Shown in pieces: positions 24,749-32,535 of a DNA stretch of 64,000 nt; the first letter of the stretch is position 1, and every line of letters starts with the position of its first letter. The stretch comes from Arthrobacter sp. Soil763 (lineage in GTDB: Bacteria; Actinomycetota; Actinomycetes; Actinomycetales; Micrococcaceae): NCBI RefSeq assembly GCF_001428365.1, contig NZ_LMSH01000002.1:186001-250000 (forward strand), in the 5' to 3' direction. Below the pieces are notes generated by a model. It was not told where the DNA came from. It was given only the letters and a program-made list of their open reading frames with translations, and did not search any database. The position numbers and the translations under genes were made by a program.

Positions 24749-26194
24749 CTAGAGCCGCAGGATCTGGGTCAGGTAGCCGTAGTACTTCGCCCCGGCCGGG
24801 CGGAGCGGGTCGCCGACGAACCCGAAGCCCGGGTGCCGGTGGTTGTAGGAGGCTGCGATGTCCAGGAACTGGTCCCGGACCTCGGCCCCGGAGCCTTCGC
24901 AGGAGCCCCGGTCGATGCAGAGGGCCACGGCGCCGGCCACGGCGGGGCTGGCGAAGCTGGTGCCGTGGTTCACCCCGTAGCCGCCGGGCACCGTGGAGAG
25001 GACGCAGACGCCCGGGGCGGCGACCGTGTGCCGGGTGTCGGCGGCGTTGACCGCGAAATTGGAGAAGAACGCCGGCCGGTCGTCGCGCTGGCCAAGGCGC
25101 AGCCAGTCGTCCTTGCCGCACTTGCTGGCCGCCAGCCCGTCCGGTTTGCCGTCGAAGTCCGCCATCGCGGTGGCGGTCAGCACCTCGTGGTAGGCCGCCG
25201 GCACCGTGCGGGCCAGGTCCGCGGCCTCGTTGCCGGCGGCCACGGCGTAGGTGACGCCGGCACGGACCGAGCGGCAGATGGCGTAGTGCATCGGGTCGGT
25301 GCCCTTGCCGCAATTCGGCGTATTGCTGCCGGGGCCGCCGATGCTGATGTTCGCGACCGCGATGTCATTGTCCTCGTCGTCGTCCTTGTGGGTGGAGGTG
25401 ACCCAGTCAATCGCGCAGATCAGGCTCTCCTCCGTGATCACCCCGGTGGTCGAGACCACCCGTACGGACCACAGCGGCGTCCCGGGCGCCGCGCCGATGA
25501 TGCCGGAACCGTTGTTGCGGGCGCCGATGACGCCCGCCACGGCTGTCCCGTGCCCCAGGACGTCCACCGGAGCGACCTCCACGGGCTGGCCTGAGGAGCA
25601 GTCGATGCCGCCCTGGACGTTGAGATCCGGATGTTTGCCGTCAATGCCGCTGTCTATCACCGCGACGTTGACCGCGGGGCCGTCGTCGGTGGTGCCGGCG
25701 CGGACGGCGTCCTTGGCCTCTTCAGGGTCGCCGCCGATCCGCTGCCACCACAGCGGGGCCACCTGCGTGTAGGGGGCGGCCGGCTCCTCGGGTTCCTCGA
25801 AGTGCCTGCCGGCGGTGACGAAATCGACGCTGGGATCGGTAGCGAGCCGGCGGGCCTGGGACGCAGTCATCGACCCCGAATAGCCAAGGACAGCGCTGCG
25901 GTAGACGGTGGTGGCGCGGAAACCGAACTTGCCCTGCTGGGCCGCGGCCAGGGCGCCGGCGTCCCCGGCCCCGTCCTTGAGCACCACGATGTAGTTCTGC
26001 ACCGGTTCGGCGGCGGCGGCCGACGGCGCCGCGGCAAGGATTCCGCCGCCGGCGGCGAGGGCGACGGCGGCCAGGGCGCCGACGAAGCTGCTGCCCCCGG
26101 TAAAGCGCCGTACCCCTGGTCCGGCCGGGGGGTGGCCCGCCGCCACGGATGTCTTCTGCAAATGCGGAAACAGAGTGCGAACAGCGTGGAACAT
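24749..26194 (-). CDS. secreted S8 family (subtilisin-like) serine peptidase
   Basis: A 481-residue exported protease. Residues about 36-62 form a signal sequence ending in an Ala-rich cleavage site (SAAAAEP), 65-130 look like an I9 propeptide inhibitor, and the S8 domain follows with catalytic Asp181 (VIDSGIDG), His215 (GHGT), oxyanion Asn322 (AAGN) and Ser413 (GTSFASP). No cell-wall anchor or C-terminal transmembrane helix is visible, so release into the medium is likely. ATG 26194 has GGGAGG 5 nt upstream. Several Cys pairs suggest disulfides. Confidence 0.93.
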   Translation of the reverse strand: MFHAVRTLFPHLQKTSVAAGHPPAGPGVRRFTGGSSFVGALAAVALAAGGGILAAAPSAAAAEPVQNYIVVLKDGAGDAGALAAAQQGKFGFRATTVYRSAVLGYSGSMTASQARRLATDPSVDFVTAGRHFEEPEEPAAPYTQVAPLWWQRIGGDPEEAKDAVRAGTTDDGPAVNVAVIDSGIDGKHPDLNVQGGIDCSSGQPVEVAPVDVLGHGTAVAGVIGARNNGSGIIGAAPGTPLWSVRVVSTTGVITEESLICAIDWVTSTHKDDDEDNDIAVANISIGGPGSNTPNCGKGTDPMHYAICRSVRAGVTYAVAAGNEAADLARTVPAAYHEVLTATAMADFDGKPDGLAASKCGKDDWLRLGQRDDRPAFFSNFAVNAADTRHTVAAPGVCVLSTVPGGYGVNHGTSFASPAVAGAVALCIDRGSCEGSGAEVRDQFLDIAASYNHRHPGFGFVGDPLRPAGAKYYGYLTQILRL

Positions 26195-26314
26195 CGTGGC
26201 CTCCCAGTAAGCATGGTGCTTTTAGAGTGCCCCCCGTCCATATCGTAGGACCTGGGGCGCGGAAATATCAGGGGGCAAAGGCAGTTCCGGGCGGGCGGCA
26301 GAACGCTGCGGAGG

Positions 26315-27286
26315 CTACCGCGGACGCAGTTCAAGGCAGCCGTCGCGGGCGTTCCAGCTGCCGGCGGTGCCCAGCGCCGCGCACAACCGGGCCATCCGGG
26401 CGGTGCTGCCGCGGGCGTCGCCGCGCGCCATCCGGGCCTGGCATCCGGCGATCACGGTGGGGAAGAGCCGCAGTAGCTGCGGTACGCCGTCGTCGGCCTC
26501 CAGCAGGAAGATGAAGGACCGGTCGTTGCGCTCGACCGGGTCCACCGCGTAGTCATCGATGAAGTCGCCGGCCCCGTAGATGACGGGCCGGTCCCGGTAG
26601 AACTCGACGCCGCGGACGATGTGCGGGGAGTGCCCGAAAACAACGTCGGCACCCGCGTCGACCAGGCGGCGCGCCAGCGCCCGGTGCTCCGGCAGGGGCT
26701 CCGACCCCCAGTTCCCGCCCCAGTGCGCCGACACGATGAGCAGCTGCACGCCGGAGCTGGTCTCCCGCACCAGCTCCAGCAGCCGCTCCGCCCGGTCCCC
26801 GGGCCCGGCCACGGGTACGTAGTGGACGCCGGGGGAGCGGGCCGCGGCGTCCCAGTCCGGCTCGTTGTCCGTGAACGCCACGAAGCCGACGGCGGTGCCG
26901 CCCGCCCGCAGGACGGCCGGACGCTGCGCCGCGGCAAGGTCCTCGCCCGCCCCGGCGTGCAGGATGCCCGCCGCGTCCAGCGCCGGCATCATCTCCCGGA
27001 ACGCGTTCGCGCCATAGTCCAGGACGTGGTTGTTCGCCAGGGACACCGCGTCGATTCCCGCCGTGGCCAGGGCGTGCACGTTCTTCAGGTCGCTGCGGAA
27101 CGTGAAGACCTTGCCGGGCTCGGGCGCTCCGCCGTCGGCCAGCACACACTCAAGGTTGGCGATCCTGAGGTCGGCCCGCCGCAGGATCGGCAGCGTGTCG
27201 CCCCAGGAATACGCCGGATCGGCGGTCCGCAGCCGGTCGTTAACCAGCCGCCCGAGCATGACATCGCCGACGAACGCGATCTGCAT
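26315..27286 (-). CDS. CapA family protein
   Basis: A 323-residue metallophosphatase-fold protein of the CapA/PgsA group. AFVGDVMLGR is the first metal motif, IANLEC the second, LANNHVLDYG the third, and SAHWGGNW and GHSPHI the late His motifs. Family members are linked to poly-gamma-glutamate capsule synthesis, but no capBC genes are here, so the name gives family only. No signal peptide is seen, so it is probably cytoplasmic. Confidence 0.88.
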   Translation of the reverse strand: MQIAFVGDVMLGRLVNDRLRTADPAYSWGDTLPILRRADLRIANLECVLADGGAPEPGKVFTFRSDLKNVHALATAGIDAVSLANNHVLDYGANAFREMMPALDAAGILHAGAGEDLAAAQRPAVLRAGGTAVGFVAFTDNEPDWDAAARSPGVHYVPVAGPGDRAERLLELVRETSSGVQLLIVSAHWGGNWGSEPLPEHRALARRLVDAGADVVFGHSPHIVRGVEFYRDRPVIYGAGDFIDDYAVDPVERNDRSFIFLLEADDGVPQLLRLFPTVIAGCQARMARGDARGSTARMARLCAALGTAGSWNARDGCLELRPR

Positions 27287-27352
27287 GGCACCAGCATGCG
27301 CCGGACGACGGCAAACGGGAAGGACGACGGCGGTACGTCCCGCCGGGCCGGC

Positions 27353-27604
27353 TCAGCCGCTGTAGCCCTCGACCTGGGTGGCGGGCCGGGCTTCGGCGTC
27401 GTCCGGGTTCTCGCCGTACTGCCGCTTGGCCCGCCGCTGACGCAGCAGGTCCCAGCACTGGTCCAGGTCCTCTTCCAGTTGGCGCAGGCGCAACCGGTCG
27501 GGGACGTGGTCGTGGTCGGCGCTCGCGGACTCGGCCTGCTCCCGGAGCTCCCGCTCCTCGTCCACGAGGGAGGTAATGCGCTGGAGGATGTCCCGTTCGT
27601 CCAT
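27353..27604 (-). CDS. DUF2630 family small protein
   Basis: An 83-residue charged helical protein: ILQRITSLVDEERELRE and RLRQLEEDLDQCWDLLRQRRAKRQYG are the family's core, probably a short coiled coil. The function of DUF2630 is unknown. ATG 27604 has AGGAG 8 nt upstream; a GTG at 27613 overlaps the ribosome-binding site and is less likely. Confidence 0.8.
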   Translation of the reverse strand: MDERDILQRITSLVDEERELREQAESASADHDHVPDRLRLRQLEEDLDQCWDLLRQRRAKRQYGENPDDAEARPATQVEGYSG

Positions 27605-27718
27605 GATGTCCACTCCTGTTCTGCGATGCTGCGGCTTCCGCCAGCGTAGTCATCCGCCCCGCCCGTGGCCAGAGGGACGCCTGCGGACCAGGACGTACAG
27701 CCGAGACCGATAGTCAGC

Positions 27719-27747
27719 TTGCTTATTATTTTCCGAGTTCCTAGAGT
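27719..27747 (+). promoter_or_regulatory. possible promoter of the PfpI-like gene
   Basis: TTGCTT (27719-27724) and TAGAGT (27742-27747) are 17 nt apart in an AT-rich patch upstream of the gene at 27833. A moderate match only. Confidence 0.35.
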
Positions 27748-27832
27748 TGAATGCGTAAGGCACCAATTTCCCCGCGTGGGATTTCGACGGCCCGAAGGCC
27801 GCCGGACCCGCGCGCTGGCTGGAGGAGGACAC

Positions 27833-28399
27833 ATGTCGGAACACACCATTGCAGGCAAGAAGGTCGCATTCCTGCTGACGGACGGCGTCGAGCAGGTCGA
27901 GCTGACCAGCCCGTGGAACGCCGTGAAGGAAGCCGGCGGGGAACCCACCCTCGTGGCCCCCAAGAGCGGCAAGCTGCAGGGCTACGACGGGACGGAGAAG
28001 GGCGAGACGTTCGACGTCGACCTGACCGTGGGTGAGGCCAACGCCGCCGACTTCCACGCGCTCGTGATCCCCGGCGGCGTGGTGAACGCGGACCACCTCC
28101 GGGTGGACAAGGACGCCCAGGCCTTTACCCGGGCCTTCTTCGAGCAGCACAAGCCGGTGGCCTCGATCTGCCACGGACCGTGGCTGCTGATCGACGCCGG
28201 CGTGGTCAACGGCCGCAGCCTCACCTCGTACCACACGCTCCAGACGGACCTGAAGAACGCCGGCGCCGACTGGTCGGATGAGGAAGTGGTGGTGGACCAG
28301 GGCCTGGTCACCAGCCGTAACCCGGACGACCTGCCTGCCTTCAACAACAAGCTCCTGGAGGAGATTGCCGAAGGCGAGCACGCCGGACAGACGGCTTAG
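27833..28399 (+). CDS. DJ-1/PfpI family protein (type 1 glutamine amidotransferase-like)
   Basis: A 188-residue cytoplasmic protein of the PfpI/YhbO subgroup. DGVEQVEL carries the conserved Glu, VASICHGPW the nucleophilic Cys with its following His, and SYHTLQTDL is typical. Such proteins act as deglycase-like or general stress proteins; peptidase activity is uncertain. ATG 27833 has GGAGGAGG upstream. A strong terminator follows, so the gene is probably monocistronic. Confidence 0.9.
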   Translation: MSEHTIAGKKVAFLLTDGVEQVELTSPWNAVKEAGGEPTLVAPKSGKLQGYDGTEKGETFDVDLTVGEANAADFHALVIPGGVVNADHLRVDKDAQAFTRAFFEQHKPVASICHGPWLLIDAGVVNGRSLTSYHTLQTDLKNAGADWSDEEVVVDQGLVTSRNPDDLPAFNNKLLEEIAEGEHAGQTA

Positions 28400-28432
28400 C
28401 CGACGCCCGCCCCTTCGGGGCAGCCGCCGGTT

Positions 28433-28467
28433 CAGGGGCGCCGACCGCGCACGCGGCGGCGCCCCTG
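28433..28467 (+). terminator. 11-bp hairpin after the PfpI-like gene
   Basis: CAGGGGCGCCG (28433-28443) pairs exactly with 28457-28467 around a 13-nt loop. Confidence 0.7.
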
Positions 28468-28582
28468 CCGCTTAAGCCCTATGAAGCAGACATGGTTTCG
28501 GGCAGGATATGCCTGTAAGCAGCGCCGGGCGCCCGTTGGCCCGTTCCGCGCCAGCCACCACAGCCACCAAGGAGTCCCGGAC

Positions 28583-28999
28583 ATGACCACGCTCAACCCC
28601 TACCTTGGCTTCCGCGACAACGCCCGGGAGGCCATGACCTTCTACCAGTCCGTCTTCGGCGGAGAACTGAACATGAGCACCTTCGCCGAATTCCAGGCCA
28701 GCGACGATCCTGCCGAGAAGGACAAGATCATGCATGCCATGCTGACCGGCGAAAAGGGGATGGTGCTGATGGGTGCAGACACCCCCAACAGCATGGACTA
28801 CACGCCGGGCAACAATTTCTCCGTATCCCTCAGCGGCACCGAGGAGACCGAACTCCGGGGCTACTGGGACAAGCTCTCCGCCGGCGGCACCGTGACCATG
28901 CCCCTGGAAAAAGCCCCGTGGGGAGACACCTTCGGCATGTGCAAGGACCGGTTCGGTGTCGACTGGCTGGTCAACATCGCCCCCGCCAAAACACAGTAG
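28583..28999 (+). CDS. VOC family protein (PhnB/glyoxalase-like)
   Basis: A 138-residue protein of the vicinal oxygen chelate fold, PhnB-like subgroup: NPYLGFRDNAREAMTFYQSVFGGEL at the N-terminus and WGDTFGMCKDRFGVDWLVN at the C-terminus are typical. These proteins often bind metal or hydrophobic compounds; no reaction can be assigned. ATG 28583 has AAGGAG 14 nt upstream. A hairpin follows the stop. Confidence 0.88.
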   Translation: MTTLNPYLGFRDNAREAMTFYQSVFGGELNMSTFAEFQASDDPAEKDKIMHAMLTGEKGMVLMGADTPNSMDYTPGNNFSVSLSGTEETELRGYWDKLSAGGTVTMPLEKAPWGDTFGMCKDRFGVDWLVNIAPAKTQ

Positions 29000-29007
29000 G
29001 CACAATG

Positions 29008-29041
29008 GCGGCCGGCCACCCCTGACGGGGCGACCGGCCGC
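29008..29041 (+). terminator. hairpin after the VOC gene
   Basis: GCGGCCGG (29008-29015) pairs with CCGGCCGC (29034-29041), with a further CCCCTG/GGGG pairing inside the loop. Confidence 0.65.
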
Positions 29042-29068
29042 GGTCAACGGCGCGCTCGGGCCCTGATT

Positions 29069-29111
29069 GCACAGCGCTGGACGCACAGCGCTGGACTGCA
29101 CAGCCCTGGGC
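29069..29111. repeat. 14-bp tandem repeat
   Basis: GCACAGCGCTGGAC occurs twice in direct tandem (29069, 29083), then once in diverged form (29098). Confidence 0.8.
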
Positions 29112-29124
29112 TGATCAGCCAGGG
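29104..29124 (-). terminator. near-palindromic hairpin
   Basis: A GC-rich dyad centred on TGATCA lies just past the end of the minus-strand gene at 29133. Probably its terminator. Confidence 0.5.
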
Positions 29125-29132
29125 AGGATCAG

Positions 29133-29369
29133 TCAGTCCGGGCTGGTATCGGTGGTGAGGCCGCGGTCATCGGCGGATTTTTCGTCGTCCTCCTCGGCCG
29201 GGCCCGGCACCTTGTGGGAGTCGCCCTCGCCGGGGGCATGGCCTTCCTGCCCGGCGGGCGACGGCGTCGACGCCTCGGCGGGACCGCTTTCTTCGCGCGG
29301 GACGGGCTTTGCGTCCTCGTCGACCCCGTCGTTGACGATGTCTTCCGGTTCGATCGGCTTGCTGCTCAT
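29133..29369 (-). CDS. small acidic, disordered hypothetical protein
   Basis: A 78-residue protein rich in Glu, Asp, Pro, Gly and Ser with no hydrophobic core, so it is likely unfolded in isolation. No family is recognised. The ATG at 29369 has GGAGGAACGC upstream, a strong ribosome-binding site that decides against the longer frame from 29402. It is divergent from the cupin-like gene. Confidence 0.65.
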   Translation of the reverse strand: MSSKPIEPEDIVNDGVDEDAKPVPREESGPAEASTPSPAGQEGHAPGEGDSHKVPGPAEEDDEKSADDRGLTTDTSPD

Positions 29370-29500
29370 GCGTTCCTCCGACGTTGGCCTGCGGGTTTCC
29401 ACCCTGCTGTCCCCTCCAAGCTACAGCGGGCCCCGCGCCCGAGTACAGGCCATGGCCGCGGGCTCTGGCGCCCCGCATCAGCCGGGTCTAGAGTCACGCC

Positions 29501-29848
29501 ATGGACCAGGATCCCGTGGTGACCAACCCCGAGCTGTACCGGGTGGTCTTCGAAAACGAACGGGTGCGCGTGCTCGACTACACGGACCGCCCCGGAGAAA
29601 AGACGGTGCCGCATTCGCACCCGGACAGCGTGATGGTGACTTTGAGCAGCTTCCGCCGCAGGCTCTCCGCCGACGGGCGGGAGGTCGACGTCGAACTCCC
29701 CGCCGGCCTGGCGCGCTGGCTGCCGGCGCAGTCCCACTCCGGCGAAAACACCGGGGACACCGAGACGCACACCATCTTCGTCGAACTGAAGGAGCCGGCC
29801 AAGCGGCCGGTGGACGGCCCGGAGCCGCTGGGCCCGTCGACCGGCTAG
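29501..29848 (+). CDS. cupin-like protein
   Basis: A 115-residue single-domain protein with a cupin pattern: RPGEKTVPHSHPDSV gives the first His-rich motif, and LPAGLARWLPAQSHSGENTG the second. The metal ligands appear present, but the activity is unknown. It starts at ATG 29501 and is followed by a 124-nt gap holding the palindrome at 29924. Confidence 0.8.
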   Translation: MDQDPVVTNPELYRVVFENERVRVLDYTDRPGEKTVPHSHPDSVMVTLSSFRRRLSADGREVDVELPAGLARWLPAQSHSGENTGDTETHTIFVELKEPAKRPVDGPEPLGPSTG

Positions 29849-29923
29849 CCCTGCACCGCAGCCGGGGCGCCCGGTTCCGCTTCCGCTGTTTGCCCGAGCG
29901 ATGCCGGAGCCACGCGGGCACGC

Positions 29924-29951
29924 CGGCGTCGTGTATGTTTACACGACGCCG
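29924..29951 (+). promoter_or_regulatory. 12-bp-arm palindrome upstream of the hydrolase pair
   Basis: CGGCGTCGTGTA (29924-29935) and its exact complement (29940-29951) flank TGTT. A TATGTT box (29934-29939) lies across the centre and could be the -10. The form suits a TetR- or PadR-type repressor, but no such gene is adjacent. Confidence 0.65.
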
Positions 29952-29972
29952 ACAAGAAACGAGACGCCCACC

Positions 29973-30770
29973 ATGACCAGGCCCGTGCGCATCGAGGTTG
30001 AGGCAGCCGGCCAACTCGGCCACGTCTTCGCCTCCCGACGTCCCAGCGACGACGGTCCGGCAGCGCCCGCCGTCGTGCTGATCCACGGGATCGGTGTCTC
30101 GCACCGCTACCTGCGCCGGCTCCACCGGTTCCTCGCCCAGTCCGCCGACACCTACTCCATTGACCTGCCGGGTTTCGGCGGCACACCCACTCCGGCGCAC
30201 ACGCTCACCGCGGCCGAACAGGCCCGGTACGTCCTGGGCGCCATGGAAGAGCTCGGCGTGCCGGAGTTCGTGGTCGTCGGCCACTCGATGGGCGCCCAGT
30301 TCGCCGTGGAGACTGCGCTGCAGCAGCCGTCCCGGGTCCCGCACGTCGTCCTGATGGGCCCGGTGGTCAATGACCGGCGCAGCTCCGTCGCACAGCAGGC
30401 CCTGGATCTGGGCCGCGACTGCCTGTTCTACGAAAGCCCGTCCTCCAACGCCCTGGTGGTCACGGACTACTTCCGCTGCGGTCCGCTCTGGTACCTGAAG
30501 AACCTGAGGGTCATGATGGACTACCGCATCGAGGAGCGGATCGGGGCCGTGGCGGCGCCGGTGCTCGTGATCCGGGGCGGCAACGACCCCGTCGCACCGC
30601 TTGACTGGTGCCGGCGGCTGGCCGCCCGGGCAGCCGCAGCGGAGGTGGTCGAGATCGAGGGAACCGGCCACGTGGTCCAGCACAACCGCGCCGCGCAGGT
30701 ATGCGAAGCCATCCTTGCCTTCGCCGGCATCGCCGCCGCCGGCACCGAGCCCCAGGACTCCGCGGCATGA
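29973..30770 (+). CDS. alpha/beta hydrolase
   Basis: A 265-residue alpha/beta-hydrolase-fold protein. VVLIHGIGVSHRYL is the oxyanion HG motif, VVGHSMGAQ the nucleophile elbow, GGNDPVAP holds the acid and EGTGHVVQ the His. Substrate unknown. ATG 29973 is preferred over ATG 29901, because the latter lies upstream of the palindromic promoter element. It overlaps the next hydrolase gene by ATGA. Confidence 0.88.
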   Translation: MTRPVRIEVEAAGQLGHVFASRRPSDDGPAAPAVVLIHGIGVSHRYLRRLHRFLAQSADTYSIDLPGFGGTPTPAHTLTAAEQARYVLGAMEELGVPEFVVVGHSMGAQFAVETALQQPSRVPHVVLMGPVVNDRRSSVAQQALDLGRDCLFYESPSSNALVVTDYFRCGPLWYLKNLRVMMDYRIEERIGAVAAPVLVIRGGNDPVAPLDWCRRLAARAAAAEVVEIEGTGHVVQHNRAAQVCEAILAFAGIAAAGTEPQDSAA

Positions 30771-31498
30771 GCACCGCCCTGCAGATCGCCGGCTGGTGGG
30801 CCCGGGACTACGCCTACGCCGTCGGGCGGCAGCTGCGCAGCGCCGTCTCACGGGTCAGCCCGGACGAATTCCTCAGCGGCGACGGCCGGCCCGTCGTCGT
30901 CATTCCCGGCATCTACGAGGACTGGCGGTTTCTGCTGCCGCTGATCGAGGAGCTGCACGCGGCCGGGCACCCGGTGCACGTGGTGACCATGCTGCAGCGG
31001 AACCGGATCGCGGTTCCCAGGGCCGCCGCCCTCCTGGCGCACTACCTCGGCGAGCGGGGCCTGACCGACGCTGTCATCGTCGCCCACAGCAAGGGCGGCC
31101 TGATTGGCAAGTACGCCATGACACTGCTTGACCCCGAGCAACGGATCAGCCGGATGGTGGCCGTGTGCTCGCCGTTTTCCGGGTCCCGGTATGCCGGCTT
31201 CATGCTGTTGCCGAGCCTGCGGGCCCTGTCTCCGCGGAACCCCGTGACGCTCCAGCTCGGACGCGAACTGAGCGTCAACGAACGCATCACGTCCGTTTTC
31301 GGGCTCTTCGACCCGCACATCCCGGAAGGCAGCGTGCTGCCTGGGGCCCACAACATCCAGCTGCAGACCGGCGGCCACTTCAGGATCCTGGCCCACCCGG
31401 ACACCGTCCGCGCGGTCCTGGCCGGGGCCGGCGCGCCCGCCCAGGCGCCGCACGGGCAGGGGACGGCCCACGCCGAGGGCGAGGCCCGGTCCGGCTAA
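30767..31498 (+). CDS. esterase/lipase-like alpha/beta hydrolase
   Basis: A 243-residue protein of the lipase-like alpha/beta-hydrolase group: VVVIPGIYEDW near the N-terminus, VIVAHSKGGLIGKY as the nucleophile elbow, and GGHFRILAHPD supplying the late His. The AHSKGG elbow is typical of triacylglycerol-lipase/PGAP1-like members. No signal peptide. It is translationally coupled to the hydrolase upstream (ATGA). The two may act on the same ester or successive ones. Its TAA overlaps the convergent stop. Confidence 0.85.
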   Translation: MSTALQIAGWWARDYAYAVGRQLRSAVSRVSPDEFLSGDGRPVVVIPGIYEDWRFLLPLIEELHAAGHPVHVVTMLQRNRIAVPRAAALLAHYLGERGLTDAVIVAHSKGGLIGKYAMTLLDPEQRISRMVAVCSPFSGSRYAGFMLLPSLRALSPRNPVTLQLGRELSVNERITSVFGLFDPHIPEGSVLPGAHNIQLQTGGHFRILAHPDTVRAVLAGAGAPAQAPHGQGTAHAEGEARSG

Positions 31499-32229
31499 AA
31501 CTCGAAGTGGGTCCGGGCGGGACCGTGGCCCAGGCCGTCCACGATCGCGGAGGCGACCGTGTGCAGCTTGACGTTGCGGGTGCTGGACGCCGCCTTGAGC
31601 AGCTCGAAGGCTTCCGCCTGGCTGCAGCGGTTCTGCGCCATGATGATCCCGACCGCGACGTCGATCCCGGTGCGGGTTTCCAGCGTCGCCTTGAGGTTAT
31701 CCGCAGTCTCGGAGGTCTGCGCGAAGCGCACCGCGAGCCGCAGCGCCATCGAAGTCTGGCTGACGAAGATGGTCGCCAATTCCCGTGCCCGCTCATCGAA
31801 GCGGTGCGGCCGGTGGGAGTAAAGGTTGAGTGCGGCCCGGGTCCCGCCGTCCAACTGGAACGGCACTGCCAGGATGGAGCGCATACCGTGCTCGCGGACC
31901 CGGCGGGTGCACTCGGGCCAGCGCTCATCCTCGTCCAGGTCGGCCAGGTGCACCACCACCTGCTCCCGGGAAGCCGTCACGCAGGGGCCGTCACCCAGGC
32001 TGTACTGGATTTCGTCCATAGCCTGCGCCGCTGCACTGCTGCTGGCGACGGTGGCGGCCTTGCGCTGCCGAAGCAGCGTAATGCCGCAGAGGATTTCGTC
32101 GCCGGGTTCGGAGAGGCTGCGGGCGGACACCTTTGCCAGTTCGCCGAGGAATTCCTCTACATCGGCGCTGCTCAGCACCATCTGGTGCAGGTGCTCATTA
32201 ATCGAAGTTGCTGTTGAGTCGCTGACCAC
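31495..32229 (-). CDS. GAF and ANTAR domain protein (putative antiterminator)
   Basis: A 244-residue protein with a GAF domain (about residues 20-165; LGDGPCVTA and AVPFQLDG) and a C-terminal ANTAR domain (about 175-240; VAVGIIMAQNRCSQAEAFELLKAAS). ANTAR domains bind paired RNA hairpins to prevent transcription termination. The GAF domain would be the sensor. GTG 32229 is chosen because AAAGGA lies just upstream and length then fits relatives; a TTG at 32331 would extend it. A promoter is visible at 32365-32394. Confidence 0.87.
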   Translation of the reverse strand: MVSDSTATSINEHLHQMVLSSADVEEFLGELAKVSARSLSEPGDEILCGITLLRQRKAATVASSSAAAQAMDEIQYSLGDGPCVTASREQVVVHLADLDEDERWPECTRRVREHGMRSILAVPFQLDGGTRAALNLYSHRPHRFDERARELATIFVSQTSMALRLAVRFAQTSETADNLKATLETRTGIDVAVGIIMAQNRCSQAEAFELLKAASSTRNVKLHTVASAIVDGLGHGPARTHFEF

Positions 32230-32364
32230 TGTTCCTTTTGCCGTTTCGCTCAGGTCGAATCGACCGGCGGCGCAGCGCACCACAGCAGGCAGCGGTGGCG
32301 GAAGCAAAGCCGGATCGAAGAAACTTTCCAACGGCCTTCTGCTAAACCGTACCGGGACAAATTA

Positions 32365-32394
32365 TATACAGGACTTGTCCGCGGTTTTTGTCAG
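32365..32394 (-). promoter_or_regulatory. promoter of the GAF-ANTAR gene
   Basis: On the minus strand CTGACA (32389-32394) and TGTATA (32365-32370) are 18 nt apart, followed by an AT-rich TATAATTTG. A leader of about 130 nt would precede the GTG start. Confidence 0.5.
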
Positions 32395-32535
32395 CACCGG
32401 CGCCGGGATCCCCGGGCCGGTTGGCCGTTTTCGCCGCGCGGCCCTGCGGCACCCCTTGGTGCTGTGGACCCCATGACGCCGGAGCCGGTCAGACGTACCC
32501 TTAGCGGTACCTCAAGGTCGCCGGACGGACGTCGC

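Noticed and set aside
26315..27286. Capsule biosynthesis locus
   Set aside because: Only a CapA-family protein is present; there are no capB, capC or export genes around it.
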